The notes beneath the pieces are model-generated. The model was not told where the DNA came from. It saw only the letters and a program-made list of their open reading frames with translations, and searched no databases. The translations under genes and the position numbers were made by a program. This document shows positions 26,142 to 34,941 of a DNA stretch of 64,000 nt, in pieces (the first letter of the stretch is position 1; each line of letters begins with the position of its first letter). This DNA is from Georgenia satyanarayanai (GTDB lineage: Bacteria > Actinomycetota > Actinomycetes > Actinomycetales > Actinomycetaceae): the NCBI RefSeq assembly GCF_009193135.1, contig NZ_VUKC01000002.1:248001-312000 (forward strand), given 5' to 3'.

Positions 26142-26308
26142 TGTGGACAAACCTGGGGACACATGGTGGATAGGGGTGGTCCCTCCGTGCACAGGCCGTG
26201 GACAATCATGTGGATAACACCCATGCAACTTCCGTCGAGCCCCGGAATCTCGCGGGTCGACTCGTGCACACAGTGTGGAAGGAAATTGGTCGGCACATTG
26301 GTGGACAA
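26142..26308 (+). promoter_or_regulatory. DnaA-box cluster between dnaB and the MATE gene
   Basis: In the 314-bp gap between the divergent dnaB and MATE genes, four boxes share one orientation. Two match exactly: TGTGGACAA at 26142-26150 (TTGTCCACA) and TGTGGATAA at 26209-26217 (TTATCCACA). CGTGGACAA at 26197-26205 and GGTGGACAA at 26300-26308 differ by one base. The 26197/26209 pair is spaced 12 bp. DnaA may regulate dnaB here or be titrated; function is inferred from motifs only. Confidence 0.65.
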
Positions 26309-27644
26309 CGCGGCGCGGACTGGGGACAGTGGGCGATCCCTCGACCGGCAGATCCTCTCCCTGGCCGTCCCGGCCCTCGGGGCACTCGTCGCCGAACCGC
26401 TCTTCGTCCTCATCGACTCCGTCATGGTCGGCCGCCTCGGCACCGGCGAGCTCGCGGGCCTGTCCCTGTCCTCCACGCTCCTCGTCTCCACCGTCGGCGT
26501 CTTCGTCTTCCTCGCCTACGCGACGACGGCGGCAACGGCCCGGCGCATCGGCGCGGGTGACCGTGCGGGCGCCGTCGGTGCCGGCGTCGACGGCATGTGG
26601 CTCGCCTTCGGCCTCGGCGCCCTCACCGCGGTGCTCCTCGGTGTCGGTGCGCCCTGGGTCGTCGGCGCCCTCGGCGCCGGGGACACCGTCGCGCCGCACG
26701 CCGTCGCCTACCTGCGCTGGTCGGCCGGTGGTCTGCCCGGCATGTTCGTCGTCCTGGCCGCCACGGGCACGCTGCGCGGCCTGCTCGACACGCGGACCCC
26801 GCTCGTCGTCGCGACGGTCGGGGCCGCCCTCAACGTCGCGCTCAACGCCACGTTCATCTACGGGCTCGACATGGGCGTGGCCGGCTCCGGGCTCGGCACC
26901 GCGGTCGCCCAGACGCTCATGGGCCTCGTCCTCGCCGTCGTCGTCCTGCGTGGCGCCCGCGGCCTGTCGGTCTCCCTCCGACCGCGCCCGGCCGGGATCT
27001 GGTCCAACGCCCGCGCCGGCACGCCGCTGCTCGTGCGTACGGTGAGCCTGCGCGTGGCCATCCTCCTCACGGTCGTCACCGCCACCGCCCTCGGGGCCGT
27101 CCCGCTCGCGGCCCACCAGGTCGTCAACTCGCTGTGGGGGCTGGCGGCCTTCGCCATGGACGCCCTCGCCATCGCCGCCCAGGCGATGGTCGGTCAGGGG
27201 CTCGGCGCGGGGAACACCGCCCGGGTCCGGGCGGTGCTGCGCCGCACGCTCCAGTGGGGGGTCGGAGCGGGCGCCGTCATCGGCGTCGCTGTCGCCGCCG
27301 GAGGGTGGTGGATCACCACCCTCTTCACCACCGACCCCGAGGTCCGGTCGGCCGCCGCGCTCGCGCTCGTCGTCACCGGCCTGCTCATGCCGATGGCGGG
27401 CTGGGTGTTCGTGCTCGACGGCGTGCTCATCGGGGCGGGTGACGGCACCTTCCTCGCGTGGGCCGGCGTCCTCACGCTCGTCGTCTACGTCCCGCTGCTC
27501 GCCGCGGTGTGGACGTGGGCCCCGCACGACGGCGTGGGCCTGGCCTGGCTGTGGGCCGCCTTCGCGGGGGGCTTCATGGCCGCCCGCGCGGTCACCACCG
27601 GCCTGCGCGCCCGCGGCGAGCGGTGGATGGTCCTCGGCGCCTGA
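26301..27644 (+). CDS. MATE-family multidrug/sodium antiporter
   Basis: The 447-residue membrane protein has about 12 helices in two matching bundles, typical of DinF-like MATE exporters: SLAVPALGALVAEPLFVLIDSVMVGRLGT at the N terminus, GLLDTRTPLVVATVGAALNVALN in the middle, and LAAHQVVNSLWGLAAFAMDALAIAAQAMVGQGLGAG in the second half. They couple drug export to H+ or Na+ entry. The GTG at 26301 is chosen because the family starts just before SLDRQILSLAVP; the longer upstream frame runs through the DnaA-box region. The last box overlaps this start codon. Confidence 0.87.
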   Translation: MDNAARTGDSGRSLDRQILSLAVPALGALVAEPLFVLIDSVMVGRLGTGELAGLSLSSTLLVSTVGVFVFLAYATTAATARRIGAGDRAGAVGAGVDGMWLAFGLGALTAVLLGVGAPWVVGALGAGDTVAPHAVAYLRWSAGGLPGMFVVLAATGTLRGLLDTRTPLVVATVGAALNVALNATFIYGLDMGVAGSGLGTAVAQTLMGLVLAVVVLRGARGLSVSLRPRPAGIWSNARAGTPLLVRTVSLRVAILLTVVTATALGAVPLAAHQVVNSLWGLAAFAMDALAIAAQAMVGQGLGAGNTARVRAVLRRTLQWGVGAGAVIGVAVAAGGWWITTLFTTDPEVRSAAALALVVTGLLMPMAGWVFVLDGVLIGAGDGTFLAWAGVLTLVVYVPLLAAVWTWAPHDGVGLAWLWAAFAGGFMAARAVTTGLRARGERWMVLGA

Positions 27645-27710
27645 CCCGAGCCGGGTTTCCCTCCGTGTGGACCTTTCGACCTCCACGGCCGAGAAGTCCA
27701 CACACAAGCA

Positions 27711-27750
27711 CGAGGCGCCGGCCGGTGGTCTCCCACCGGCCGGCGCCTCG
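27711..27750. terminator. Bidirectional terminator, 18-bp perfect stem
   Basis: CGAGGCGCCGGCCGGTGG (27711-27728) pairs perfectly with 27733-27750 across a TCTC loop. It lies between the convergent MATE and rplI genes. Confidence 0.85.
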
Positions 27751-27766
27751 TCCAGCTAGGGCCTGG

Positions 27767-28216
27767 TCAGGCCTCGACGACCTGGACCGTGAGGTTGGCC
27801 TGGACGTCGGCGTGCAGGCGGACCTGCACGCGGTGCTCGCCGAGCGACTTGATCGGGTTGGTGACCTCGATCTTGCGCTTGTCGATGGACGGGCCGCCGG
27901 CGGCCTTGACCGCGTCGGCGATCTCGCCGGTGGTCACGGAGCCGAAGAGACGGCCGCCGGAGCCGGCGCGCACGGCGACGACGACCGACTTGGACTGCAG
28001 CGAGTCGCGAGCCGCGCGGGCGTCCTCGACCGTGGCGATCTCGCGGGCCTTGCGGGCCTTGCGGATCTGGTCGATCTGCTTCTGCGCGCCCTTGGTCCAG
28101 GCGGTCGCCAGGCCACGGGGCACGAGGTAGTTGCGGGCGTAGCCGTCCTTGACCTCGACGACGTCGCCTGCCTCGCCGAGGCCGGAGACCTCGTGGGTGA
28201 GAATGAGCTTGGCCAT
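27767..28216 (-). CDS. rplI: 50S ribosomal protein L9
   Basis: The 149-residue L9 has the conserved N domain ([37 protein letters not shown]), the long connecting helix (residues about 45-75) and the C domain. It binds 23S rRNA domain V near the L1 stalk. It is the last gene of the rpsF-ssb-rpsR-rplI operon, 17 bp after rpsR, and is followed by a strong hairpin. Length and all domains are normal. Confidence 0.98.
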   Translation of the reverse strand: MAKLILTHEVSGLGEAGDVVEVKDGYARNYLVPRGLATAWTKGAQKQIDQIRKARKAREIATVEDARAARDSLQSKSVVVAVRAGSGGRLFGSVTTGEIADAVKAAGGPSIDKRKIEVTNPIKSLGEHRVQVRLHADVQANLTVQVVEA

Positions 28217-28233
28217 TGTGTGTCTCCCTTAGG

Positions 28234-28473
28234 TCAGCGAGCGGAGCTCGCGTAGGGCAGCAGGGCCATCTCGCGGGCGTTCTTGACTGCCTTGGCGATG
28301 GCGCGCTGCTCCTGGACGGACACACCGGTCACGCGACGCGCGCGGATCTTCCCGCGGTCGGAGATGAACTTGCGCAGCAGCGCGGTGTCCTTGTAGTCGA
28401 TGCCCTCGACCTTGGCCGACTTCAGCGGGTTGGCCTTCTTCTTGCCGGGCTTGCGAAGTACGGGCTTCGCCAT
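28234..28473 (-). CDS. rpsR: 30S ribosomal protein S18
   Basis: The 79-residue S18 begins with a basic tail ([22 protein letters not shown]) and has the conserved [33 protein letters not shown] core. It lacks the Cys-x2-Cys zinc motif of zinc-binding S18 paralogs, so it is the zinc-independent form. It lies between ssb and rplI in the usual operon. Confidence 0.97.
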   Translation of the reverse strand: MAKPVLRKPGKKKANPLKSAKVEGIDYKDTALLRKFISDRGKIRARRVTGVSVQEQRAIAKAVKNAREMALLPYASSAR

Positions 28474-28525
28474 GATGTGCTCCTTGGGTTCTTCATGCGC
28501 AGCTCACGCCGCGCTGTACGTCTGA

Positions 28526-29074
28526 TCAGAAGGGGGGCTCGTCACCGAACGAGCTCGACCCACCCGTGGCCCACGGGTCGTCGGCCTGGCCGCCGGCCGG
28601 CTGGCCGAAGCCGCCGCCCTGCTGGCCGCCGCCGAAGCCGCCGCTCTGCTGGCCACCGAAACCGCCACCCTGCTGGCCGCCACCGCCGAAGCCGCCGCCG
28701 CCGCCACCGCGCTGCGTGCGCGTGACCTTGGCCGTGGCGTAGCGGAGGGACGGAGCGACCTCGTCGACCTGCATCTCGACGACGGTGCGCTTCTCGCCCT
28801 CACGGGTCTCGAAGGACCGCTGGACGAGGCGCCCCTGGACGATGACGCGGTTGCCCTTGGCGAGGGACTCGGCGACGTTCTCCGCCGCCTCCCGCCACAC
28901 CGAGCAGCGCATGAACAGCGTCTCGCCGTCCTTCCACTCGTTGGACTGCCGGTCGAACGTCCGCGGCGTCGAGGCCACGGTGAAGCTCGCGACGGCCGCA
29001 CCGGAGGGGGTGAAGCGCAGCTCGGGGTCAGCCGTGAGGTTGCCCACCACGGTGATGACGGTCTCGCCTGCCAT
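28526..29074 (-). CDS. ssb: Single-stranded DNA-binding protein
   Basis: The 182-residue SSB has an OB fold in residues 1-110 ([49 protein letters not shown]). A Gly/Gln-rich disordered linker (about 120-165) follows, then the acidic tip DEPPF that recruits replication and repair proteins. It sits between rpsF and rpsR as in most actinobacteria, and an autonomous promoter is not visible. The linker is made of short GGGFGGQQ-type repeats. Confidence 0.97.
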   Translation of the reverse strand: MAGETVITVVGNLTADPELRFTPSGAAVASFTVASTPRTFDRQSNEWKDGETLFMRCSVWREAAENVAESLAKGNRVIVQGRLVQRSFETREGEKRTVVEMQVDEVAPSLRYATAKVTRTQRGGGGGGFGGGGQQGGGFGGQQSGGFGGGQQGGGFGQPAGGQADDPWATGGSSSFGDEPPF

Positions 29075-29112
29075 GTCGGTCTCCTCTAGGGGTCAGGGGG
29101 TGGTCGGGAGGC

Positions 29113-29403
29113 TCAGTGAGCGTCCGGACGGATGAGCTTGGTGCGCAGGACGGACTCGTTGAGCCCGAGCTGGCGGTCGAGCTCCTGGGCGAGCTCCGGC
29201 GTCGTCGTCATGTCGACGACGGCGTAGATGCCCTCGGAACGCTTGTTGATGTCGTAGGCAAGACGACGCTTACCCCAGATGTCGACCTTGTCGACCTGGC
29301 CCCCACCGGTCGTGATGACCGAGAGCAGCTTGTCGAGCGACGGGGCGACGGTGCGCTCGTCGACCTCCGGGTCGAGGATGATCATCAGCTCGTACTGGCG
29401 CAT
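29113..29403 (-). CDS. rpsF: 30S ribosomal protein S6
   Basis: The 96-residue S6 starts [17 protein letters not shown] and contains [27 protein letters not shown], the S18-binding surface. The start at 29403 is 12 bp inside a longer frame; GAGGAGGTGGG just upstream supports it. It heads the rpsF-ssb-rpsR-rplI operon. The 183-bp upstream gap to threonine aldolase should carry the operon promoter, but I see no clear -35/-10 pair. Confidence 0.97.
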   Translation of the reverse strand: MRQYELMIILDPEVDERTVAPSLDKLLSVITTGGGQVDKVDIWGKRRLAYDINKRSEGIYAVVDMTTTPELAQELDRQLGLNESVLRTKLIRPDAH

Positions 29404-29586
29404 GCTTATACCCACCTCCTCTGGACTTGGCGGTCACGGACGGTCCGTGACAGGAGGGTGATGCGATTCGCGGCTGCGGACGGGTACGCAGGTACGCACC
29501 GGCCGCGGCCAACGCACCACTCTAGCGCACCGTGACACGCCCCCGGAGCGTCATCCACATCACGTCCCGGGCGCACAATGGCGCCC

Positions 29587-30618
29587 ATGACCACCCGCGG
29601 CTTCACCTCCGACAACGCCTCCGGCGCCCACCCCGCCGTCCTCGCGGCCCTCGCGGCGGCCGCCGAGGGGCACGCGCCGTCCTACGGCGCCGACCCCGTC
29701 ACCGCGGAGCTCGACGCCCGCACCCGTGAGGTCTTCGGCCCGGACGCGACGATCATGCCGGTCTTCAACGGGACGGGGGCCAACGTCGTCGCGCTCGGGG
29801 CGGTGCTCCAGAAGTGGGACGCCGTCCTCACCTCGGCGCTCGCCCACCTCGCCACCGACGAGTCGACCGCTCCCCAGCTCGTCGCGGGAGCAGCCGTCCG
29901 CACCCTGCCCGCGGCGGCGGGGAAGGTCGCCGTCGCCGACGTCGCGGCGGTCCTCGCCGCCGACGACGGCAGCGTCCACCACGCCCGCCCGGCCGCGCTG
30001 TCCCTCACCCAGAGCACCGAGCTCGGCACGGTCTACCGGCCCGACGAGCTCACCGACCTCGTCGCGACCGCCCACGGCCACGGCGCAGCCGTCCACGTCG
30101 ACGGCGCCCGGCTGGCCAACGCGGCCGCCCGGCTGGACACCTCGCTCGCCGCGCTCACCACGGCGGCCGGGGTGGACGTCGTGTCCTTCGGGGCGACCAA
30201 GAACGGGGCGCTCTTCGGTGACGCGATCGTCGTCCTGGACCCGGCTCTCGTGGAGCCGGTCGCGCGGCTGCGCAAGGCCTCCACCCAGCTCGCCTCGAAG
30301 ATGCGCTTCGTCTCCGCCCAGCTCCTCGCCCTGCTCACCGACGAGCTGTGGCGCACGACGGCCCGGCACGCGAACGACGCCGCGGACCACCTCGCCGCGC
30401 TCCTGCGCTCCGAGCTCGGCATCGAGCCGATCCACCCGGTGGAGGCCAACGCCGTCTTCGTGCCGGTCCCCCCGGCCGCCGTCGCGGCGGTCACCGCGCA
30501 GCTGCCGGTCCTCGCGTGGGACCGCCCGGCGGGCGTGCTGCGGGCGGTGTGCTCCTTCGACACGACCGAGGAGGACGTCCGCACGCTCGTCGGCGGCCTC
30601 GCCCGCATCCTCGGCTGA
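29587..30618 (+). CDS. Low-specificity L-threonine aldolase-like PLP enzyme
   Basis: The 343-residue fold-type I PLP enzyme cleaves threonine (and often allo-threonine) to glycine and acetaldehyde. It has GFTSDNASGAHPAVL at the N terminus, FNGTGANVVALG, the VDGARLANAAA aspartate that pairs with the pyridine, and the PLP lysine in SFGATKNG. The start at 29587 is preferred to an ATG 9 bp earlier on family grounds. It is read away from rpsF and converges on the penicillin-binding protein gene. Confidence 0.88.
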   Translation: MTTRGFTSDNASGAHPAVLAALAAAAEGHAPSYGADPVTAELDARTREVFGPDATIMPVFNGTGANVVALGAVLQKWDAVLTSALAHLATDESTAPQLVAGAAVRTLPAAAGKVAVADVAAVLAADDGSVHHARPAALSLTQSTELGTVYRPDELTDLVATAHGHGAAVHVDGARLANAAARLDTSLAALTTAAGVDVVSFGATKNGALFGDAIVVLDPALVEPVARLRKASTQLASKMRFVSAQLLALLTDELWRTTARHANDAADHLAALLRSELGIEPIHPVEANAVFVPVPPAAVAAVTAQLPVLAWDRPAGVLRAVCSFDTTEEDVRTLVGGLARILG

Positions 30619-30636
30619 CCTCCGAGCCGGGAGACG

Positions 30637-30672
30637 CCGAGAGCACAGCTCCGGCAGGAGCTGTGCTCTCGG
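30637..30672. terminator. Bidirectional hairpin terminator
   Basis: CCGAGAGCACAGCTC (30637-30651) and its exact complement (30658-30672) form a 15-bp stem with a 6-nt loop between the convergent threonine aldolase and penicillin-binding protein genes. Confidence 0.85.
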
Positions 30673-30686
30673 ACGTACGGGCCGGC

Positions 30687-32936
30687 TCAGCCGCCCGGTG
30701 GGCGCTGGCCGCCCTCGCCACCCGGACGGCCGGGCACGCTGCCGGTGTCCCCGTCACCGCCCGCGGGTGGGCGGGTGCCGGTGGGTGAGGGCGACGGGGT
30801 GGGCTCGGGGGTCGTCGGCTCCGGCTCCGGCTCGGGCTCCTCGGTCGTCGGCTCCGGCTCGGGCTCCGGCTCCTCGGTCGTCGGCTCCTCGGTGGGCTCC
30901 TCGGTCGTGGGCTCCTCCGTCGGCTCCTCCGTCGTCGGCTCCGGCTCCGGCGCCGGTGCCGGCGCGGGGGCCGGCGGCGGCGGCACGTAGGTCGGCTCCG
31001 GCGGGGCCGGGCGCTCGGGGAACTCCTCGACCGGCTCGTCCTCGAGGGCGGCGGACATGAAGTCGCGCCACATCGTCGTCGGGTACGTCGAGCCGGTGAT
31101 CGACGCGTACTCCCCGAAGGGCGTGAGAGACTCCTCGGTGCCGTCCTCGCCCACCTGGTACATCGCCACGACGGTGGCCAGCTGCGGGACGTAGCCGGCG
31201 AACCACGCCGAGCGCCCGTCGTTCGAGGTGCCCGTCTTGCCGGCCGCGGGCCGGCCGAGGTCGTTCGCCCGCACGCCGGTGCCCTCCTCGACGACGGAGG
31301 TCATCGCGTAGGTCGCCTCCGCCATGACGTCCGGCTCGAAGACCTCCGAGCCATTGGAGTGCCCCGCGTAGATGACGTTGCCGTCCGCGTCGGTCACCTC
31401 GGCGACGATGTACGGGTTGTGCCGCACTCCCTGCGCGGCGAAGGTCGCGTAGGCACGGGCGACGTCGATCGGGTGCGGCGACGCCGGGCCGAGGACGTTG
31501 GACGGGACGGCCTCGAGGCCGGCGGTGTCCTCCGGCAGACCCGCGGCGACGGCGGCCTCCACCGAGCGCTCCGGCCCGATCTCCATGTTGAGCTGTGCGT
31601 ACGTCGTGTTGACCGACTGCTCGGTGGCCTCGACGAGGTCGATGTAGCCGCGGTTGAAGTCGTCGTAGTTGTTGACCGGACGGTCGAAACCCTCGATCTC
31701 CATCGGGGTGTAGCTCGGGTAGGTCTGGCTCAGCGGGATCCCGTCCTCCAGCGCCGCGACGAGCGTGAAGGGCTTGAAGGTCGATCCCGCCTGGGCGACG
31801 TCCTGGGTGGCCGCGTTGCGCGGCTGGGACACGAAGTCCGGCCCGCCGTAGAGCGCGACGATCTCACCGGACCCCGGGTCGATCGACACGAGGGCCACCC
31901 GGTTGTCCTCCGGGCGGTCCTCCGGCAGTGCGTCGACGACCTCGACCGCCGCCTCCTGGGCCTGCGGGTCGATCGTCGTCGTCACCCGCAGCCCGAGGGT
32001 GTCGATCTCCTCGTCGGTGAGCCCGGCCTTCGCCACCAGCTCGCGGCGCGTCATGTCGAGGAGGTAGCCGTTGGGTCCGGCGTAGGTGTCGGAGCGGACG
32101 TGCTCGACGGTCTCGGGGAAGGTCTGCTCGTCGGCCTCCTCCTGCGTGATCCAGCCGTCGCGGACCATGAACTCCAGGGTGCGTGCCCACCGCTGCTCGG
32201 CACGCTCCGGGTCGACGGCCGGGTCCCACGCGCTCGGCGCCGGGATGACCCCGGCGAGCATGGCGGACTCGGAGAGGGTGAGCTCGGCGGCCGGCTTGTC
32301 GAAGTAGGCCTGCGCCGCGGTCTCGATGCCGTAGGCGTTGCGGCCGAAGTAGATGGTGTTGAGGTAGTCGCCGAGGATCTCGTCCTTGGACAGCTCGCGG
32401 TCGATCTTCAGCGCGAGGATCGCCTCGCGGAACTTGCCGACGTAGCTCGTCGTCGTGCCGATGTAGTAGCGCTCGACGTACTGCTGGGTCAGCGTCGACC
32501 CGCCCTGGGTGGGGTTCCCGCGCAGGTTGTTGACCAGGGCGCGCCCGATGGCGATCGGGTCGATGCCCACGTTCTCGTAGAAGCGCCGGTCCTCGGAGGC
32601 GACGACGGCGTGGCCCACGTGGGCGGGCAGCGTGCTCGGGTCGATGATCTCGCGGTTGAACTCCGCGAAGCTGCCCATCTGCGTCTCGTCGTCGGCGAAG
32701 TAGACGTGCGTGCCCTGGGCCTGGGCGAAGTCACCCGGCTCGGGGATGTCGGTCGACACGTACGCGGCGGCGAAGACGCCGACGACGACGGCGATCCCGG
32801 TCACCACCGTGCCCAGCACCACCCGCCAGCTCGGCAGCCAGCGCCGGATCGGTCCCTTGCCCGAGCGTGGGTAGTCGAATCGCCGCTTGCGACCCTTCGC
32901 CGTGCTCCGGCGTCCCGGCTCCTGTGTGGCCGCCAC
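30687..32936 (-). CDS. Bifunctional class A penicillin-binding protein
   Basis: The 749-residue protein has a basic cytoplasmic start and one membrane anchor (residues about 37-60, WRVVLGTVVTGIAVVVGVFA). The GT51 glycosyltransferase domain (about 80-260) has VVASEDRRFYENVGIDP and QGGSTLTQQYVERYY. The transpeptidase domain (about 345-625) carries the serine in GSTFKPF, SVN and KTGTS. It polymerises and cross-links peptidoglycan outside the membrane. The tail (about 655-749) is a Pro/Thr/Glu low-complexity region with TTEEPTEEP repeats. The start is a GTG after GAGGAG. Position near ino1 and rpsF matches ponA of other actinobacteria. Confidence 0.93.
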   Translation of the reverse strand: MAATQEPGRRSTAKGRKRRFDYPRSGKGPIRRWLPSWRVVLGTVVTGIAVVVGVFAAAYVSTDIPEPGDFAQAQGTHVYFADDETQMGSFAEFNREIIDPSTLPAHVGHAVVASEDRRFYENVGIDPIAIGRALVNNLRGNPTQGGSTLTQQYVERYYIGTTTSYVGKFREAILALKIDRELSKDEILGDYLNTIYFGRNAYGIETAAQAYFDKPAAELTLSESAMLAGVIPAPSAWDPAVDPERAEQRWARTLEFMVRDGWITQEEADEQTFPETVEHVRSDTYAGPNGYLLDMTRRELVAKAGLTDEEIDTLGLRVTTTIDPQAQEAAVEVVDALPEDRPEDNRVALVSIDPGSGEIVALYGGPDFVSQPRNAATQDVAQAGSTFKPFTLVAALEDGIPLSQTYPSYTPMEIEGFDRPVNNYDDFNRGYIDLVEATEQSVNTTYAQLNMEIGPERSVEAAVAAGLPEDTAGLEAVPSNVLGPASPHPIDVARAYATFAAQGVRHNPYIVAEVTDADGNVIYAGHSNGSEVFEPDVMAEATYAMTSVVEEGTGVRANDLGRPAAGKTGTSNDGRSAWFAGYVPQLATVVAMYQVGEDGTEESLTPFGEYASITGSTYPTTMWRDFMSAALEDEPVEEFPERPAPPEPTYVPPPPAPAPAPAPEPEPTTEEPTEEPTTEEPTEEPTTEEPEPEPEPTTEEPEPEPEPTTPEPTPSPSPTGTRPPAGGDGDTGSVPGRPGGEGGQRPPGG

Positions 32937-33082
32937 GCGTCTCCTCCTCGGCTGCGATGTGCGGACAGGCCTGCCCGACGACCCCCAAGTATGCGGTACC
33001 GACCCTGCCGCACCGCGGGACGGGGCGCCCGTCGGGGGCAGCCTTCACACGATCCGCCCAGCCTCTCCGCAGCACGCGGAGA

Positions 33083-33123
33083 CGACGAGGACGCACCTCC
33101 CGTCCGGAGGTGCGTCCTCGTCG
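33083..33123 (-). terminator. Terminator after ino1, 18-bp stem
   Basis: CGACGAGGACGCACCTCC (33083-33100) pairs with 33106-33123 across a 5-nt loop, 8 bp past the ino1 stop. It separates the PadR-ino1 transcript from the downstream penicillin-binding protein gene on the same strand. Confidence 0.85.
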
Positions 33124-33130
33124 CGGCGCG

Positions 33131-34210
33131 TCAGCGCTCGAGCTGGCCCGCGATGAAGGCCTCGACGTCGGCGCGTGCGGTGTCGTCGTTCCGCTGCTCC
33201 GGCGGCGACTTCATGAAGTAGCTCGACGCGGACAGGAGGGGCCCGCCGATGCCCCGGTCCAGGGCGATCTTCGCGGCGCGGATCGCGTCGATGATGATGC
33301 CTGCGGAGTTCGGGGAGTCCCAGACCTCGAGCTTGTACTCGAGGTTGAGCGGCACCTCGCCGAAGGCCTTGCCCTCGAGGCGCACGTAGGCCCACTTGCG
33401 GTCGTCGAGCCACTGGACGTAGTCGCTGGGACCGATGTGGACGTTGCGGGCGCTGAGCTCGCCGGTCATGTTCGAGGTGACGGCCTGCGTCTTGGAGATC
33501 TTCTTCGACTCGAGACGGTCGCGCTCGAGCATGTTCTTGAAGTCCATGTTGCCGCCGACGTTGAGCTGGTAGGTACGCTCCAGGCGCACGCCACGGTCCT
33601 CGAAGAGCTTGGCGAGCACGCGGTGGGTGATCGTGGCGCCCACCTGGGACTTGATGTCGTCACCGACGATCGGCACGCCCGCGGCGGTGAACTTCTCGGC
33701 CCACTCCGTGGTCCCGGCGATGAAGACGGGCAGGGCGTTGACGAAGGCGACACCCGCGTCGATGGCGCACTGGGCGTAGAACCGGGCGGCCTCCTCCGAG
33801 CCCACCGGCAGGTAGCAGACGAGGACGTCGACCTGGGCGTCCTTGAGCGCCGCGACGACGTCGACGGGCTCGGCGTCGGACTCATCGACCATCTCCTGGT
33901 AGTACTTGCCCAGGCCGTCGAGGGTGTGGCCGCGCTGGACGGTGACGCCGGTGGCCGGGACGTCGCAGAGCTTGACGGTGTTGTTCTCGCTCGCGTTGAT
34001 CGCCTCGGCGAGGTCGAGGCCGACCTTCTTCGCGTCGACGTCGAAGGCGGCGACGAACTCGACGTCACGCACGTGGTAGTCCCCGAAGGTCACGTGCATG
34101 AGGCCCGGGACGGTGGTCTCCGGGGTGGCGTCGGCGTAGAAGCGCACGCCCTGGACCAGGGAGGACGCACAGTTGCCGACGCCGACGATGGCGACGCGGA
34201 TGGAACTCAT
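33131..34210 (-). CDS. ino1: Inositol-3-phosphate synthase
   Basis: The 359-residue actinobacterial-type enzyme converts glucose 6-phosphate to 1L-myo-inositol 1-phosphate with NAD, the entry to phosphatidylinositol and mycothiol. It has the Rossmann start [59 protein letters not shown] and the lysine-rich [14 protein letters not shown]. Its start overlaps the stop of the PadR gene (ATGA), so regulator and enzyme are co-translated. A terminator follows. Mycothiol supply is relevant to the arsenate reductase elsewhere in the window (inference). Confidence 0.96.
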   Translation of the reverse strand: MSSIRVAIVGVGNCASSLVQGVRFYADATPETTVPGLMHVTFGDYHVRDVEFVAAFDVDAKKVGLDLAEAINASENNTVKLCDVPATGVTVQRGHTLDGLGKYYQEMVDESDAEPVDVVAALKDAQVDVLVCYLPVGSEEAARFYAQCAIDAGVAFVNALPVFIAGTTEWAEKFTAAGVPIVGDDIKSQVGATITHRVLAKLFEDRGVRLERTYQLNVGGNMDFKNMLERDRLESKKISKTQAVTSNMTGELSARNVHIGPSDYVQWLDDRKWAYVRLEGKAFGEVPLNLEYKLEVWDSPNSAGIIIDAIRAAKIALDRGIGGPLLSASSYFMKSPPEQRNDDTARADVEAFIAGQLER

Positions 34211-34827
34211 TCTTGCTCCTTGTGGGTGGGAGGTGCGGGCGGACCCGCGGGTCCGGGTGTTCTCATGTCGAGGGCACCGGGGGTGCCCCGTTCGGTGTCG
34301 ATGAGGTTCTCCAGCCACTCGACCTCGCGCTCGACCTGCTCCAGGCCGTGGCGGGCGAGCTCGGCGGTGTAGGCGTCCATCCGCTCCCGGGTGCGCTGGC
34401 TCGACTCGCGCAGGAGGGACAGCCGCTCGACCATCCGCGTGTGCCGGCCCTCGAGGATCCGCAGGCGGGTACGCGCGTCGGTGGTGGCGAAGAGGGTGAA
34501 GCGGACGTCGAAGGCCTCGTCCTCCCAGGCGGCGGGGTCCGCCGTCGCGAGGGTCGCGGCCAGGCGTTCGCGGCCGGCGTCGGTGAGCTCGTAGACGATG
34601 CGGCCGCGGCGCCCGGCGAGCGGGTGCGGCAGGGAGCCGGTGGGCGCCTCGGCGATGAGCCCGGCCTCGGTGAGCCGGCGCAGCGCGGGGTAGAGCGACC
34701 CGTAGGAGAGCGTGCGGAACGCGCCGAGCTGGGCGCTCAGCTGTCGGCGCAGCTCGTAGCCGTGCATCGGTGAGGAGCCGAGCTGGCCGAGGATGGCGAG
34801 CTCGAGAACCTCCGCACGGGTGCTCAT
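34207..34827 (-). CDS. PadR-family transcriptional regulator
   Basis: The 206-residue regulator has the PadR N-terminal winged helix ([51 protein letters not shown], wing at [14 protein letters not shown]). A coiled C-terminal dimerisation region (residues about 120-180, [35 protein letters not shown]) and a Pro-rich tail follow. Synteny of PadR with ino1 is seen in mycobacteria. A perfect 13-bp palindrome lies 34 bp upstream of the start and is probably its own operator, so it may control ino1 through the shared transcript. Confidence 0.9.
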   Translation of the reverse strand: MSTRAEVLELAILGQLGSSPMHGYELRRQLSAQLGAFRTLSYGSLYPALRRLTEAGLIAEAPTGSLPHPLAGRRGRIVYELTDAGRERLAATLATADPAAWEDEAFDVRFTLFATTDARTRLRILEGRHTRMVERLSLLRESSQRTRERMDAYTAELARHGLEQVEREVEWLENLIDTERGTPGALDMRTPGPAGPPAPPTHKEQE

Positions 34828-34861
34828 GCGCGCTCGTCCCTGTCGACCGGTCGCCGCGATG

Positions 34862-34874
34862 TATCGCTGCGATA
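34862..34874. promoter_or_regulatory. Candidate PadR operator
   Basis: TATCGCTGCGATA is a perfect palindrome around a central T in the PadR/MFS divergent gap. The minus strand reads GTTATATCGCAGCGATA here, so a possible -10 (TATATC) overlaps the site, as expected for an autorepressor. Confidence 0.55.
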
Positions 34875-34941
34875 TAACTCGCCGAGAGTAGCGCATCGGT
34901 GGGAGGGCGAGGGCCGGTGGGGCGAGGGATAGCCTGCACCG

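Noticed and set aside
30790-30990. Ser/Gly-rich 81-codon frame on the plus strand
   Set aside because: It is the antisense of the TTEEPTEEP repeat tail of the penicillin-binding protein and has no independent support.
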